Shown here: positions 38,701 through 51,482 of the stretch, piece after piece | How positions within the stretch are numbered: the stretch's first letter is position 1 | Layout: each line of letters begins with the position of its first letter | Assembly (NCBI RefSeq): GCF_008831285.2 | Contig: NC_045142.1 | Span: 3,475,001-3,539,000 of the forward strand | Reading direction: 5' to 3' | Source: Nymphaea colorata | Taxonomy: Eukaryota; Streptophyta; Magnoliopsida; Nymphaeales; Nymphaeaceae | DNA length: 64,000 nt | Program-made: the position numbers and the translations under genes | The notes under the pieces: model-generated | What the model saw: only the letters and a program-made list of their open reading frames with translations | Databases searched by the model: none | What the model was told of the DNA's origin: nothing

Positions 38701-41700
38701 AACAGCATCAGATATTTAGGAAATACATCTTACACACTTGATAGACTTGTATAGCTAACAGCTGACAGAAGCAACTTGTTCTTATGGAAACGTAGATGAA
38801 TAGTAAGCACGACCTCTTAATATCTTTTCATGTAAATGACAACAAAAGTACTAAAGAAACATACTTCCCATTGAGAACATAGACATTTCTACATGATTCC
38901 TAATCTAGTTCTGTATAACTGAAATATACATTTCTGACTATGAGTCATTCATTGGTATCTTCGATGCCAAACATATTTTAACACACTTCTCAGAAACTAG
39001 TACCAAAACTGTCTAGAAAAAATAGCAGCTTTTTACAATTCCAACATAATTACTCACTATGCAATTCAGGTAGACAAAACTCCAAATTTATCATACTTTC
39101 AAGGACCAGTATTAGCATGTGATACATGTACCACTATCTGTACCCACTTTTAGCAACAAAGAGTGTGATCTCCAAGTAGCCATTTTTCCAGGGACAAAAG
39201 ATACGTTGTGTATGAAAACTGTAGATATTGCTGATCTTGGTTATTCATGAGTTTCATGTCCAATCTTCAAAGTTCAAACTGAGTTTAGGTCATTCCTCAT
39301 GTGATGCACACAGCAATATGAACCACACAAATGGTATTGTTACCATTTGGAAATGCAGTGATGCCAGTAGACTAAAGTGAATGCTTGTGGTGGCATTTCA
39401 TCTTTTTTAGTGAAACCAAGGAGTAACCCAATCTGTTTTCTTCGTTTTCACATTCCCAAAACAATTCACCCTCTGCATTTTCATTTATAATGAGGTACCT
39501 AGCCGAAACTATAGAAAGTTCTTCAGACTTAAATTTGAAACGAGGCTTAAAAAATAGTGTTGAATTGAAGGGATAAATAAAAAGGATAAAGCAGGAAGGA
39601 CTCCCAGATATTAAACAGATGCTATCTTTAAATGGTGACCGATAAATAAAATATTACCTCTTCAACAGTTTTACCAGTGATTTCAGATGGCAATTTAGGA
39701 GTTGGAGTTGGAGTTGGAGTTGGAGTTGGAGTTGAAGTTGGAGCAACTGTAGAAGTCACCATTCTGAAGTCACAAAAGAATAAAAGCAAATCAATAAAGC
39801 ATCACGACTAAAATGTCCAAGTAAAAACTGAAAAAACAAAGAAATAAATTAAACTGTAAAAAGCTAACCCGCTGCTGCTGCTTGCACTGGAAGCAGATGT
39901 CTGGGCAGGAGCCGATGCACCAGTAAAACTGAACTTTGTTCCAGTTTCAGATGTTGTCCCTGCTAGTGTTGATCCAAGAACTCCTGGAGAATATGTTAAA
40001 TGCCTCATAGGTCCAAACATCAACCAGATTTCATCGTCAAAATATTTGCATGAATCATAACAACCACAATCTCCAGGCACCAAGAAAAATGACTCATCTA
40101 ATGTGTCCTAGAAACAGAGTGAATTCAAAGTGCATATCAACGAGGGACAAACAATTATCATAAGGCATGTCAAAACAGACAATTCCCATCATGTCAAGAC
40201 ATATGAACCAAAAGTTGCATTCTATAAGATGTTGAGAAAATGATATTTATCGTAGGAAGACCATCATGTACTGACAAACGATAATCTAACAGTTGGTTAA
40301 GTGCTAGATTCCAATATTTCGTCGGTAAACAAGTCATCAAACACTTCAGGAGAACCTACTTGCCAAAGAGCACCATAACAGTGTAATCAATAAAAAAAAA
40401 TAAAAGGAATAAAATGAAAGTAAACCCTCGAATTCTTCAATCGAGATGGTGAGCGATAACAAAACAGTCATTCCGCAACACCGACTCACCAAACGTAGGA
40501 GCTGAGGTGGTTGACAGAGTGGACGAAGCTGGTGCTTTGCTAGCAAGAGAGAAGCTTGGAAATGCACTAGTTGCGGAGGACGAAGCAGCAGAATTTGAGA
40601 AGCCAGTGAAGGCATTCGTCGTGGTAGACGCAGCAGTAGCTGTAGATAAGCGGGGGAATGCACTAACAGTAGCACTGGACGCGGCAGAGACGGATGGAGT
40701 AGCAGTGGCAGCAGTCGTGATGGTAGTGGCGACAACTGAAGAAGAGGTGGAAGGAGTGGAAGATGCCACATTTGAAGCAGTTGAAGCAGCAGCGGTAGGA
40801 GGCGTAAATGCACCAAACGATGAAGAAAACGCAGGAGCTGATGATGGCGTAGCAGTTGATGAAGTAACGGGTGTGGCAGTTGGTGCAGGCGTCGCCAGCG
40901 ATAACGGCTGTGAGGAAGTAGTGCTACCAAAAAGAGGTTTCCCCACCCCAAATCCTGCTGTCGAGGGTGCAGAAGAGGAGCTTAAACTGCTGAAGCCAAA
41001 TGCTGATTGAGCGGACGAAGATGCCGAAGGAGTCCCAAAGGGAATACCGGTACTTGAAACGGCTGCTGACTTTGAAGACGACGATAATCCTGCTCCAGAA
41101 GAAGCAGCAGCAAACGAAGAAAAGATCGATGCTGAAGATGTGGATGAAGTAGAAGCAGAGCTCGTTGAGGCCAAAGAAAATGCGGGCGAGGAAGACGCTG
41201 GAGCAGAAGCGGAGCTTCCGAATCCCTTAGGAAACAATGAAGAGCCCCCAAAGGAGAACGACGAGGAAGAAGTCGAAGAACTGGAAGGAAATGCAGACGG
41301 CTGAGAAGAAGCTGATGAGGCGGCCGAAGAGGAAGCGGAAGAAGAAGAGCCAAAGAGCGAGAAAGCAGGAGAGGTTGCACCGGATGAGGAGGATGAAGAG
41401 AGTCCGAAAGGGGAAGATGAAGCAGCACCCGCTGTCTGGAACGGAGAGGAGAAAGACGAAGCGGAGGACGAGGAACCCGCGGGAGCAGACGGCGCCCCAA
41501 AAGCAGGAGTAAACGCCACCCCAAAACCAGGAGAAGACGTCGCCCCAAAAGCGGGAGCGGACATAGGAGAGGCAAAACCTGCGGAGAAAGAGGCCGACGG
41601 CGCCATCGATAAGAGCGGCTTCGGCGCAGCAGAGAACTGCGAAGCACCGAAGGGAGAAGACGACGCGGTGGTGGTGGACGACGACGATGCGCCGAATAAG

Positions 41701-41999
41701 CTAGGGCTCGATCCGAAAGATAAAGGAGAAGGGGAAGATGAGGAAGCGGGGGGAGTCAAGGACAAGGGAGAAGACAACGCAGAGGTTCCAAAGGCAAAAG
41801 AAGGGGCGGACGGTTGGCAAGTAGCAGCTGAGGAGGATGCCAAGGAGGCGAATGGGGAAGAGGGGGAGGGGGAGGGGGAGGTGAAAGAAGAGGGGTTGAA
41901 GGTGAATCCCTGAGGCTGAGAAGAGGGGGCGGCGGAAGAAGCGGCGGCGGAGGACGAAGAAGCGAAGGAGAAAGCGAAGGTGGAGGGAGACGAGGCCAT
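32734..41999 (-). CDS. NUP62: Nucleoporin NUP62 (Nsp1-type), 9 exons
   Basis: Channel nucleoporin of the nuclear pore complex; with NUP54 and NUP58 it forms the central FG barrier. Coding exons, first to last: 40490-41999, 39869-39983, 39658-39763, 37854-37976, 36855-36932, 34658-34758, 33343-33430, 33172-33267, 32734-32826. Together 2310 nt and 769 aa, near the Arabidopsis protein (about 740). Exon 1 holds residues 1-503, a Ser/Ala/Thr/Pro-rich domain with some 17 FG dipeptides (LFGSSSS, GFGVGKPLFGS and others) and few charges. Exon 3 carries a (Pro-Thr) linker made by a gttgga hexanucleotide repeat at about 39700-39740. Exons 4-9 (residues 578-769) are the Nsp1_C coiled coil: IVKDWNSELQEQ, FRKQAAAIADWDRRIL, LENQLELIETHQQEVDKAL, DAVVRILNNQLSALMWIDEK, and the conserved end RELSGSRHWMR. 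All junctions are GT...AG with matching phase. Reading past the first donor would give an FG-only product of 520 aa. Confidence 0.95.
32963..33004. repeat. Exact 21-bp tandem duplication in NUP62 intron 8
   Basis: ggtgacatcatgctgaccag plus t occurs twice back to back. Recent and intronic; no role inferred. Confidence 0.9.
35733..36136. mobile_element. Terminal-inverted-repeat element in NUP62 intron 5
   Basis: atagccacaaatatcg at 35733-35748 is mirrored by cgacatttgtggctat at 36121-36136, 15 of 16 bases complementary and 404 bp end to end. The interior is A/T-rich and repeats cgacattttt and gcgatattgtcg phrases; no ORF. Flanks give no convincing target duplication, so the superfamily stays open. 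It lies inside the 2.1-kb intron between exons 5 and 6, far from both splice sites. Confidence 0.6.
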
Positions 42000-42551
42000 C
42001 CTGCGGCTTCCTCTCTCTTCTTTCCTCTGCGCAGCAGCAGGTGCAGAAGAAGGGGATGAGAGGGAAAGGCAGGGGCGCGGGGTTTTGGTGGGGGAAGCTT
42101 TGGATCTAACTTACGAAAAAAATATAAAAAACCTCCTAATTTTCACCAAAATAACAAATAACCTCTTACTTTTTAAAAGTTAACAAATGGACCCTCAAAT
42201 TTTTAAATAAATTCTCAAAAAAATCGAAATGAACGGAAAAGGTTAATTTTGAAATGAAATGACAAAATCGCCCTTCCACTTCCAGTGGCGAGAACATAAA
42301 ATTTACAAACGAGATTTATAATGTATTGGACAAGAAGAACATGGAAAGCAGTTAGTTTTAGTGTTGTGAATAAACATAAAATTATGTTATTTCTTAAAAC
42401 TAGTAAGCCCATGGAATAGTGCATCTCTAGCATGTGCTGCGCTCCCTCACCCTCTTCCATTGCCCATGTTAATTTCTTGCTCTCTCTTTCTCTCTCTCTA
42501 CCATTGCACTTCATCTACACATGTTGCACATCCTATCTATCAGTATGACAT

Positions 42552-42555
<4 letters not shown>

Positions 42556-42628
<73 letters not shown>
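42556..42628. repeat. Compound (CT)n(TA)n microsatellite
   Basis: CT to 42587, then TA to 42628. Confidence 0.97.
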
Positions 42629-42630
<2 letters not shown>

Positions 42631-43149
42631 TATAAAAGATGATTCAAATCAAAGATTTTATAGCTAGGATAATATATATATATATAATATTAAATGGTAC
42701 TTGCTAGATTCTGCATTGCAATGTTATGATATAGTTAAAGGGTGTTTGACAACAGGAACACTGTTTCTTAGTTTCATGTTCTAATGAACTGAAGATAGCT
42801 AAGTTCTTTCTTTCTTTTGGATAATTTGTCTCTTGCTAGAAGTTTTTGCTTTATCCCTTTGTTGTTTGCAGCTGCAAGTGTAGAAGCTGGAAAATAGACA
42901 AATAACAAATCACCATTTAACTTTTGGAATATAGCAATTGGTCTCCTAATAAAAAGAAAAAACACAATAAAATGCCTTACTAACAGTGATGGGAAATGTT
43001 ATAGTTGAAGCAAAATGACAAAATTACCCTTTTACTGCTAATGACCTTCCATTTTCTCAACAACCTGCGATTTGGCCTCTTCATCATCTAACTCATAGCA
43101 GGGTATAAGAAGGCCCATTACATGAAATGTTGTTATTACTAAAAATTAA

Positions 43150-43350
43150 GCTTGGGCAACGGCCGGCCCTGCCCGACACCCGAAACTCGGGCTCGGTCCA
43201 ATAATTAAAACCTAAGCCCAAGCTTGGCCCGGGCTCGGTCCGATTAAATTAAAAATATATATATTTTTAATATAAAATAATATAAATATGATTAATTGTA
43301 ATAAAATGTTATAATTATATATATATATATTAATACAAAATATCGGGCCC
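43150..43350. repeat. Short degenerate cgggctcgg repeat
   Basis: cgggctcggtcc occurs twice (about 43188 and 43230), along with gcttgggc, gcttggcccggg and a closing cgggcccaccaagctt, around an A/T-only core at 43245-43335. This could be a small element with degraded ends, but the ends do not pair well enough to claim it. Confidence 0.35.
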
Positions 43351-43481
43351 ACCAAGCTTAATCAAAAGTTAACAATGGTAAAATTCTTGTTATGGCAATC
43401 ACTTATGCATCTGAAGCAGGTTATATGTCAAGGTGAATAGGAGGTTGCACATTTTCTAGTCCCCTCAATACCCTCACGTAA

Positions 43482-43486
<5 letters not shown>

Positions 43487-43539
<53 letters not shown>
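43487..43539. repeat. (TA)n microsatellite
   Basis: About 53 bases of TA. Confidence 0.97.
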
Positions 43540-43542
<3 letters not shown>

Positions 43543-44507
43543 TCTGGTGTGAGAGAAAAGTGCAGCCATTCATTGTTTAATGACAATCTATTGGCAGCAT
43601 GTATTTTCTTAGAGATCGAATTGCATGCATGAGGTGTGCACACAACAAATATACACTCCAGCAAAAAAAAGGGGGGGTTGGGGTATTTTTTTATTTTTTT
43701 ATGAATGTATGTACATTTTAGACTTTTATCTTTTTTATTATCTTCTTTTCATTCTTCTGTTATCATCTCAATCTTTTTCAAAAGGACTATATTCCATTTC
43801 ACTCAAACCAAATTCTCAATTGTTTCATTCGAATTTAATTCTGAACCCTAAGCCCAACCCTAGACCCAAAACAAACTTGCATATCATTACCAAAGTCCAA
43901 TTCATGACTAGTCTATCTAAAACAAATCTCTAGACCCATGTTTGAGTCCAAACGAGATATTCAAATTCAAAATCAAACTTTGGACGCGAGATTCAAACAC
44001 GAAATCTAACTCTCGAATCCAAATTAAATCTAAAACCAAAGTCTAGATCCAAATCGATAATTAATTTATCAGGGCCATTTTGGTCATTACATACCCATGC
44101 ACATGCACTGAAGGATATGAGGGTCTAACCTTAGAGAATCATCAGATTTCATATTCCCATTGTTCTCAAAACACCTCACATCTCATATAAAAAGCTATCA
44201 AACGTCCCCTTAAAGTTCAAAAGAACTAGTTAAAACTGGTCTACCACCCAATTATCGGTCGACTTCTATGAATCAGTTGATTTATTTTCATAACAAAGTG
44301 CACAAAAAAATAATTATTCAAATAGAAAAGTTGTCCAGAACAGTTTGTTCTTGCGTTATCAAGTAACAATAACATATCTAAGTTGTCCAGAACAATTTGT
44401 TCCTGCTTCGTAAATAAAATATCTCCCTGTTTCTCTCTTTTTTTAATTGGTGGAAGGGAACTCATGGCCAAATGGGACCGACCGAGGGAGGGCATGGAGA
44501 TTTTCTA

Positions 44508-44519
44508 CGACACGTGTCG
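44508..44519. promoter_or_regulatory. Palindromic G-box upstream of EGY2
   Basis: cgacacgtgtcg is a perfect 12-base palindrome around the CACGTG G-box, 267 bases upstream of the EGY2 start codon. G-boxes are bound by bZIP (HY5, ABF) and bHLH (PIF) factors and are common in light-regulated plastid genes. That it controls EGY2 is inferred from position. Confidence 0.5.
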
Positions 44520-44785
44520 GGCGACGACTGGCTAGTCTGCGTAGCTCCTACCGCGTCGCCTAGCTCTTGGAGAGGATATTCCCCACGAGGAACCCCGCGG
44601 ATAATTGCCGCCATGCCCCTTTGAAATTCTCTCCTATCCTCCTTCTTCTCTTCCTCTCTGCTCATCAGCCTCCGTGGGCCGCTGACGCGAGCGCAGATCT
44701 TTTCCCTTTCCCTGCCTTTTAATCCGCTCTCCGACGCCATGAAAGGGAGAACCTCCGACGCTTAGAGCAGTTTTGCCGCTACGGA

Positions 44786-47700
44786 ATGATGAAGCTGCTC
44801 GTCTCCGCCTCCCTTCACTCCACCGCTTCCTATGGCTGTCGTCTCTCTTCCATTCCTTCCCCGCCCGCCGTCCCTTGCTTCGGTTCTTTCGGAGGGAAGC
44901 CGCACCGGGTGATGGTTAGAGCTCCTGGTCCCCTAAAGAAGGTCGCCAATGCGAGGTCAATTGTCATCTCCGGGCGGATGCATCTAATTTTTAGTCCGCC
45001 GTCTCCCGTATGCAGTATGTTAAATTAGCCTTTTAGGTTGAATGGCTCGTCTTTTCGACTGTAGGCTCTTTGGAGGACGGAGTTTGATTCCTCGCGCAAC
45101 GCCGCCAGAGACGGAAATGCGACCCGAAAGCAATGATGACGAAAACGTAGGCATTTAAACTTTTTTGTTTTTAACTTTTGTCACCGTTACATTGTCCCCA
45201 TGTTTTTGTTTCTCTTACGTTAAGCATGATTCTGTGCAGCTGGGATTCCATATTTCTGTGCATTTTGCTTGGAAATCTCTCTTGTCGGAGAATACTTCTT
45301 TTACTGGAATGTGCTCTCTGTTGAGTTATCGAGTTGTTTTGGCATTAGACTCGTGGTCGGCTGTGGGAAATTGTAATTTTTCCGTAAACTATTGAGGATC
45401 AATGTTTATTCGAATGACCATCGTAAGACAAGACTAGATTTAGTAGCTCTGGAGCTGATGCTTGCGCAACTTCGAGTCGTTTATGAGGAGAAGATGCACC
45501 TGATTCTTCATGCATTTTGTCTGCTGAGTTACAGGAACCCATGTTCCATCGCACATTGTGACGATGTTACCGGTTGCTTTTAATTCTAAATGTTTGGCAA
45601 AAACACATGAGGTTAATGATCTTTAGATGCTAACGGGATCAAGTTTATTAAAATAATTATGGCTATCAATGTCCAAATACGGGCAACTGAGACTTCAATA
45701 CACTGGCACCCAGCAGTATGATACATGATATTCTTTGGCCGGCGAACTGAAAAGTAAGGCCATTCTGTTGGATTAACAGCAAATCAGATGCTCTTCATTA
45801 TTGCAGGACCTCTGTGGCAACTATTTAACGATGATAAACATATGTACTCATTTTTCGAGCGTCAAGGCTCTAATTCTTAGCCGACTCGGCTGATGTTGAC
45901 AAAAGAAAGCCAAGGACTATCCCCTTCAATGAATGATGGTGTATTGCGATCTGGTTGATCAAGGGAATGTTGCTTTTTAGGACATCAAAGTTATCTTGTG
46001 CATGCTTGAAGAAGATGAAATTTATCCGAATTCCATACTCAATTCCTTTTCCACGTTTTGATTTATTGAAATTCTACACTTCTTAACTTACATTTGTGAT
46101 GTATTTTGTAGGTAGAAAATAATTAAACTTCACTACAGTCTAAATAGGACCATTTCATTCTCCATTTTTATAGTTATCGTTAATTCACTTATGGATTGGT
46201 TGCAGGAGAAAGAATCATTTCCTGTTGGAGGATCGCCTGCTTCACTTGAACCTATTCAGCAAGCTGATGCCACTGATTTTCAATCATCCACCAACCCGGT
46301 AGTTTTGATAGCTCTTTACTTAGAAGTTAGAACTGAAAGCTATACAGTCGATCAACTCTATCCTATCTTTGTGATCGACCTGGTTTTTGATCTGAAACGC
46401 TTGCTGCTTGGAATAACTCAATGCTTGATTTCTTCTATTTTCACTCAGTGCCTCAAGCTTGCTATTGTTTTACTTATCCATCATCCTAGATGCTTCCATT
46501 TGATCATTTGGTAGTGCAAGCCAAGCCTCCTGATTTTTTTCTAGGTTTCAATAGTTTCAATGTACATTTTAGTAATCGATCATCCAGATATCTGCTGACT
46601 AAATTTTTTGCTTTTAATTAGTGGAATTGTTGAAGCTGCTGACCACTGTTTGAATCAGATAGAGCCAGATATCTCAACTGATAATACTGACCACTGTGTT
46701 TGCAACTGCTTCAATCTTCATTTACTTTTCTTGCCCGTACTCTCATTTAAATTGATTGTCACACTTATCTGTCTTCACAGAATAATGACCAATCCCAAGA
46801 GAAGGCAATGCTTGACATAAGTAATACAAGTGACAAAGACGCAGGTGATTCAAATGCTCCAGTGGGAACTCAGGTTATTTTTCGGATGACTATGCCTGGT
46901 CATGCATGCATGTGTCTCTATGTGTTATTATAGTGTGCATCTGAAGCATCAGTTGCTATCTCTTATTTATTTATCATTTTCTTTAACTTGTGATCAAAAC
47001 ACTTATTTGATGACTGTTCTTCCTTAGGGCAATGACGAGGTTGAAGAACTAGCAAGTGGGTCCCCCTTGCCGGGAGTCAAGGTGATTTTGCTTTCAAGTC
47101 TTGTATTGATCTGCATTCTGCTTCTTAAGTACACAAAATTTTTGGTTCAGCCATTTGGCTTTTTATGAGATAATTTTCTCACTTTTGTGTTGCATTTGTT
47201 TTGGTGCTTCCACAATCGTTGCTCCAGCAACTTGGTGAACCAATCAGAATTCCGAAGGCATCAATAGATATTCTCAGGGATCAAGTATTTGGATTTGATA
47301 CTTTTTTCGTCACAAGCCAGGAGCCATATGAGGTGAGAGCTTAGTGTGCTGGTTTCATGTGTAACTTGCTCCATCTCATGTATTACAACATGCCAAATGA
47401 CATCTGTACTTTATAGTTATACAATGCTTATAATATCCCAAGTGGCCGGTGCACCTCTAATATTCTATGGTTGTGAACTTTTCTGAGTTTTATAAATTTA
47501 TTAGGTTGATTTGCATTTGCTTCACTCCTTTAGGAGTTTATCTCCACATTTACAGGTGGGTTCTTAACTAGAAACTGTTTCAATTGATTCGATGTGCATA
47601 TATATGTGCCTTATGTAAAAAACAATCTGCTTATGCAATATGATTCTTTAAACTTTCTTCAACTACCTTATTCAAAAGTGTTTTGCAATGTCATTCCCAG

Positions 47701-50700
47701 GGTGGAGTGCTGTTCAAGGGAAATTTGCGAGGGCAGGCATCTACAAGCTATGAGAAGCTAACCAAAAAGATGCAGGTGCTTTGCTTTGTAAACAGTTCAG
47801 ACCGCTTCAAGTTCAAGTTATAGGAAAGTTAGATCTTAATTTTCACCTTATGCCACAGGATAAATTTGGTGACCAATTCAAACTTTTCCTGCTCACAAAT
47901 CCAGAGGATGATAAACCAATTGCAGTAGTAGTTCCCAGACAAACTTTGCAGCCAGAAGCTAATGGTACTGGCACATCATTTGGTTATTTTTCTTTGTCCA
48001 TTTGAATTTCAATATTTGGTTCTAAAGTATGATATCCTAACAGCTTTTTCTATTTCCAATCAATTTATTTCAGCATGTGGCAAATGTGTGGGTTCTGTCT
48101 GGTCAGAGGGCATAGAAGAGTGGGATTATGGTGTAAAAAAAGGTGTATGTTGCTTTGCATAACATGATGGTTTTCTTGCTGCAGCTGTTCCTGAATGGTT
48201 TGCCGCTAGTGCATTTGGACTGGTGACTATTTTCACTTTGCTTCTTCGAAACGTACCTGCGCTCCAGTCAAATTTGTTGTATGTATACTTCCTATTTCCT
48301 TTTCCTTTCCAACAAATTTGGTTTAGAATATTGCAACATAATATCTGTTGTTAGGGCTGAAAATGGAATGAACTAAAGCTGTATAATAGGTTTTGGCTTG
48401 TATATTCTTAGTGCCCTGAAAAAATGACTGGATTGATGAAGAAACACATTCCTCCTGCAAATTTGCTGGTCCTCTTTTCTCTTTAAGGAGAAGAAGGCAC
48501 ATTGAACAAAGCCATATTTTTCTTGCTTTAATGAATTATGATAAGCTGTTTGACCTATTCTTATTATTTTGTATGTATTATTGTTAACATGCATTGTGAA
48601 GCAGTATATATTACATAATCCTAGCAAATTCAGAGTTAATATCAATTGGAAAGGTGTGAAATAACGTGGAAAATAGAATGGAGGTGAAGGCCATTTTCTC
48701 TTGAATCACTAACAAATCTTTGTTTTTGTTTGATTATGAATTATTATAAATTTATATCAGTAGGTATTTTGGTAAGCTTGTATAACCAGGGGATCACACT
48801 GTCAGATATGATGACCCTATATCTCTAACCATTTTTTTGGCATTTAATAGTAAAATCCTGTTAATGGCTCAATACTGGGTGGTGCCATACTGTCTATTGA
48901 GCTGCATTTGACTAGTAAATGCTTTAAAATTCTGTTATGATGTTAATGAGAATAAAAATTGTTGGTGAACTGCGAGTCTGTATAGCCTTAAATGAGTCCC
49001 TGCTTCGATTCTTGGAACCTCATTCATTCTGTTGCATCATATGCAAAGATTTACATGGTTCTAATAGTGACCGGAGCTATGAAGTTAAGCGATGCTTTCT
49101 ACAAGCTGTCTGACCTGGCTCCTCTGTATGTGACTCACAATCAGAGTAGAACCTTGTAAAAAAAAATGCACCTGTTTTCTGTATTTTTGACCAAATGAAT
49201 ATCTGGTCAGGTAGCTACCCGGTCTCTGATTTGACCATAGTGATTTGAAAGATTACTTGTACATGTTTCTCTGCTGATTATGTTCAATCTGGTTTATGCG
49301 CACTGGAAGTCTAGAACAGGGCCTAATATAGACTTGCTTGGACCTGAAAGGATGCTAGCTTTGGAAATTTGTCTAAAAGACAAGCTGTTGGCTTAGTTGC
49401 CAATGGCTTCTTTTCTTATGCGGAATTCTGCTATTTCTACCTCTTGAACTCATATAAGGTGAAGGTGACTTCGTATTGACTTGAACATGTCTGTGGGCAA
49501 ATAGAACATGATAAAGTTGCTCAAACTATGTTAAAAGTAGGAAACTGAACAGCTGATAGCTAGTCGTGAAGAAGAAAATTATTAAAGAGGGAGAAAAGTA
49601 AGAGGACAGAGTGGTAAATAAACAAAGTTTAAAGTACTCTTTTAGGGTGATTTTTTGTGTGGATTTGTAGCACTATTAATTCAATAGCTGCTTTAGTGAC
49701 AGGATCAGGACCATCTTTTTGGCTGGAAAATACTTCTACTTTTTATGCAGCATGATTCTTTAAAGCTTAACCAATGGTAGACAATTCAAGAGTTTGTGAA
49801 CACCAGATTGTTTAGTTACAATGTTCAGATATTTGAAAATGCAGATCTACGTTTGACAATCTTGAATTGTTGAAGGATGGTCTTCCTGGAGCCCTTGTAA
49901 CCATAGGGTTGCTAGGAGTGCATGAAGTCAGCCATATTTTAACTGCAAAATCTATGGGGGCTAAGCTTGGTGTTCCATATTTTGTTCCTAGCTGGCAGGT
50001 AGATTCTCTATTTTGCTCTTTCTCCACTGTAATTATCTCATTTTTCTCAGCTTTTGGTCACTCTCTCCAAGGAAACTCTATGTTTCAGGTATATGACTCA
50101 ACTCAATCTTGGGAGTGGGGTTGGTAGCCTGAATATTTGTTGCCTCTGTGCTTATTAGAAGCAGCTAGATGTATCCATTACGAGCTTGCACATTTGTCAA
50201 TTGCCAATGTCAAATCTATACTTTTTTTTTTTTTTAGGTTTCTTCTTTATATATGTTTTCTTTCCTTTAACTTTGCTGATGTGGCTTGCTTGCAGATCGG
50301 TTCTTTTGGTGCCATCACAAGAATCTTAAGTATCATACGCAATAGGCAAGACCTTCTCAAATTGGCTGCTGCTGGTCCTTTAGCTGGGTTCTCACTGGGT
50401 TTAATTTTCCTGCTTCTGGGTTTTATTTTGCCACCTGCTGATGGGCTTGGAATTGTAGTTGATCCATCTGTTTTTCATGAATCTCTCCTTGTTGGTGGTC
50501 TTGGTGAGTGCAAGTCACATCATCATTTTGGTGTAAAGCTCAATGGTTATTTCTGGCATGAAAGAATTTTGATGTCTTGGCATTTCAAAACAATTACCTG
50601 CATAGGGTGATCTTATAATTTATGAACTAACACATTATAGTTTAGAAATGCAGGAAATGTTTTTTTTAGATTTTATGCTCATGATAACACTTTCTTAAGG

Positions 50701-51482
50701 ATGGTTAACATAGTTGTTGGTCATGGTAATTCAAATAAGATCATGAATTTGTTGACATTGACCAAGAATTGTGAGCTTTATGTGTCCCTATGTGTTCATT
50801 TTCTGTATGGATATGTTTATGCTTGCATTCTCTTTCCTTATTGCTTTGTCAGTGGAGGTGTTTAATTGTTGATTTCCATGATCCGCTCTTGCAGCCAAAC
50901 TGCTTCTTGGGGATGTAGTAAAAGAGGGAACTCCTTTATCTATCAACCCCCTGGTTTTATGGGCATGGTCTGGACTTCTAATAAATGCTATAAATAGCAT
51001 TCCTGCAGGGGAACTTGATGGAGGCCGCATCGCATTTGCTTTGTGGGGAAGAAAGGTATGAGCCTCAGTAAAAGAGGAGTAGAGGACACTCCAATCTGCT
51101 TAAAGTCAACCAGTTGTATGTTGACAACATCATTGTTTTGAGTTTCTATTATTTGTTTATCACCTTCTACGAAGCACCTTCAGCTTTCACTACCACAAAA
51201 TTCCCGAAGATTAACAAACAGATAACTTGTATGTGTCAGGCATGGGCTCGTATAACTGGTGCCTCCATTGCACTCCTTGGAGTCTCTTCATTATTCAATG
51301 ACGTTGCATTTTATTGGGTTGCCTTGATATTCTTTCTGCAAAGAGGACCAATTTCTCCGCTTTCAGAGGAAATAACTCATCCAGACAACAAAAGTGTTGC
51401 TCTTGGAATTTCAATTCTATTCTTGGGCCTTCTTATATGTCTACCATATCCATTTCCTTTTGCACCCCAAGACATCTTATGA
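44786..51482 (+). CDS. EGY2: EGY2-type chloroplast site-2 metalloprotease, 13 exons
   Basis: Intramembrane zinc metalloprotease of the M50/S2P family; EGY2 in Arabidopsis is a thylakoid protein. Exons: 44786-44955, 45065-45146, 46206-46298, 46781-46873, 47028-47081, 47228-47332, 47701-47775, 47859-47964, 48185-48278, 49845-49998, 50296-50503, 50895-51055, 51240-51482. Sum 1638 nt and 545 aa (Arabidopsis EGY2 is about 556). Residues 1-57 are basic and Ser-rich, fitting a plastid transit peptide; 70-164 are acidic linker. The conserved soluble part includes DILRDQVFGFDTFFVTSQEP, GGVLFKGNLRG and KLFLLTNPEDDKPIAVVVPR. Zinc-binding HEVSH lies at residues 317-321, and the second site NSIPAGELDGG at 445-455. 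Several hydrophobic helices span residues 261-545. All introns are GT...AG with matching phase. Two in-frame ATGs open the ORF; the first is used here. The HExxH motif separates it from EGY3, which lacks it. Exon 1/2 joining is the least certain step, supported by phase only. Confidence 0.93.

Larger units (their letters stand above)
42000..44507. other. NUP62 promoter side and intergenic DNA
   Basis: The NUP62 leader lies just right of 41999. A weak TATA-like ttttttatatt on the minus strand sits at about 42121-42131. Beyond that are microsatellites and a degenerate region at 43830-44070 with repeated ttcaaa and gatcc-like words. Two related phrases (aatgacaaaatcgccctt near 42259 and aatgacaaaattaccctt near 43014) hint at a dispersed repeat. 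No gene seen. Confidence 0.45.

Noticed and set aside
40346-41913. Long alternative frames over NUP62 exon 1 (minus-strand 201 and 221 codons; plus-strand 167, 91 and 81 codons)
   Set aside because: They are shadows of the Ser/Ala-rich FG exon; their Leu-Arg or Glu-Val-rich content is what the other frames of such codons give.
44462-44740. 92-codon minus-strand ORF divergent from EGY2
   Set aside because: It covers the EGY2 promoter and leader, is rich in Arg/Glu from pyrimidine-rich DNA, and has no family features.
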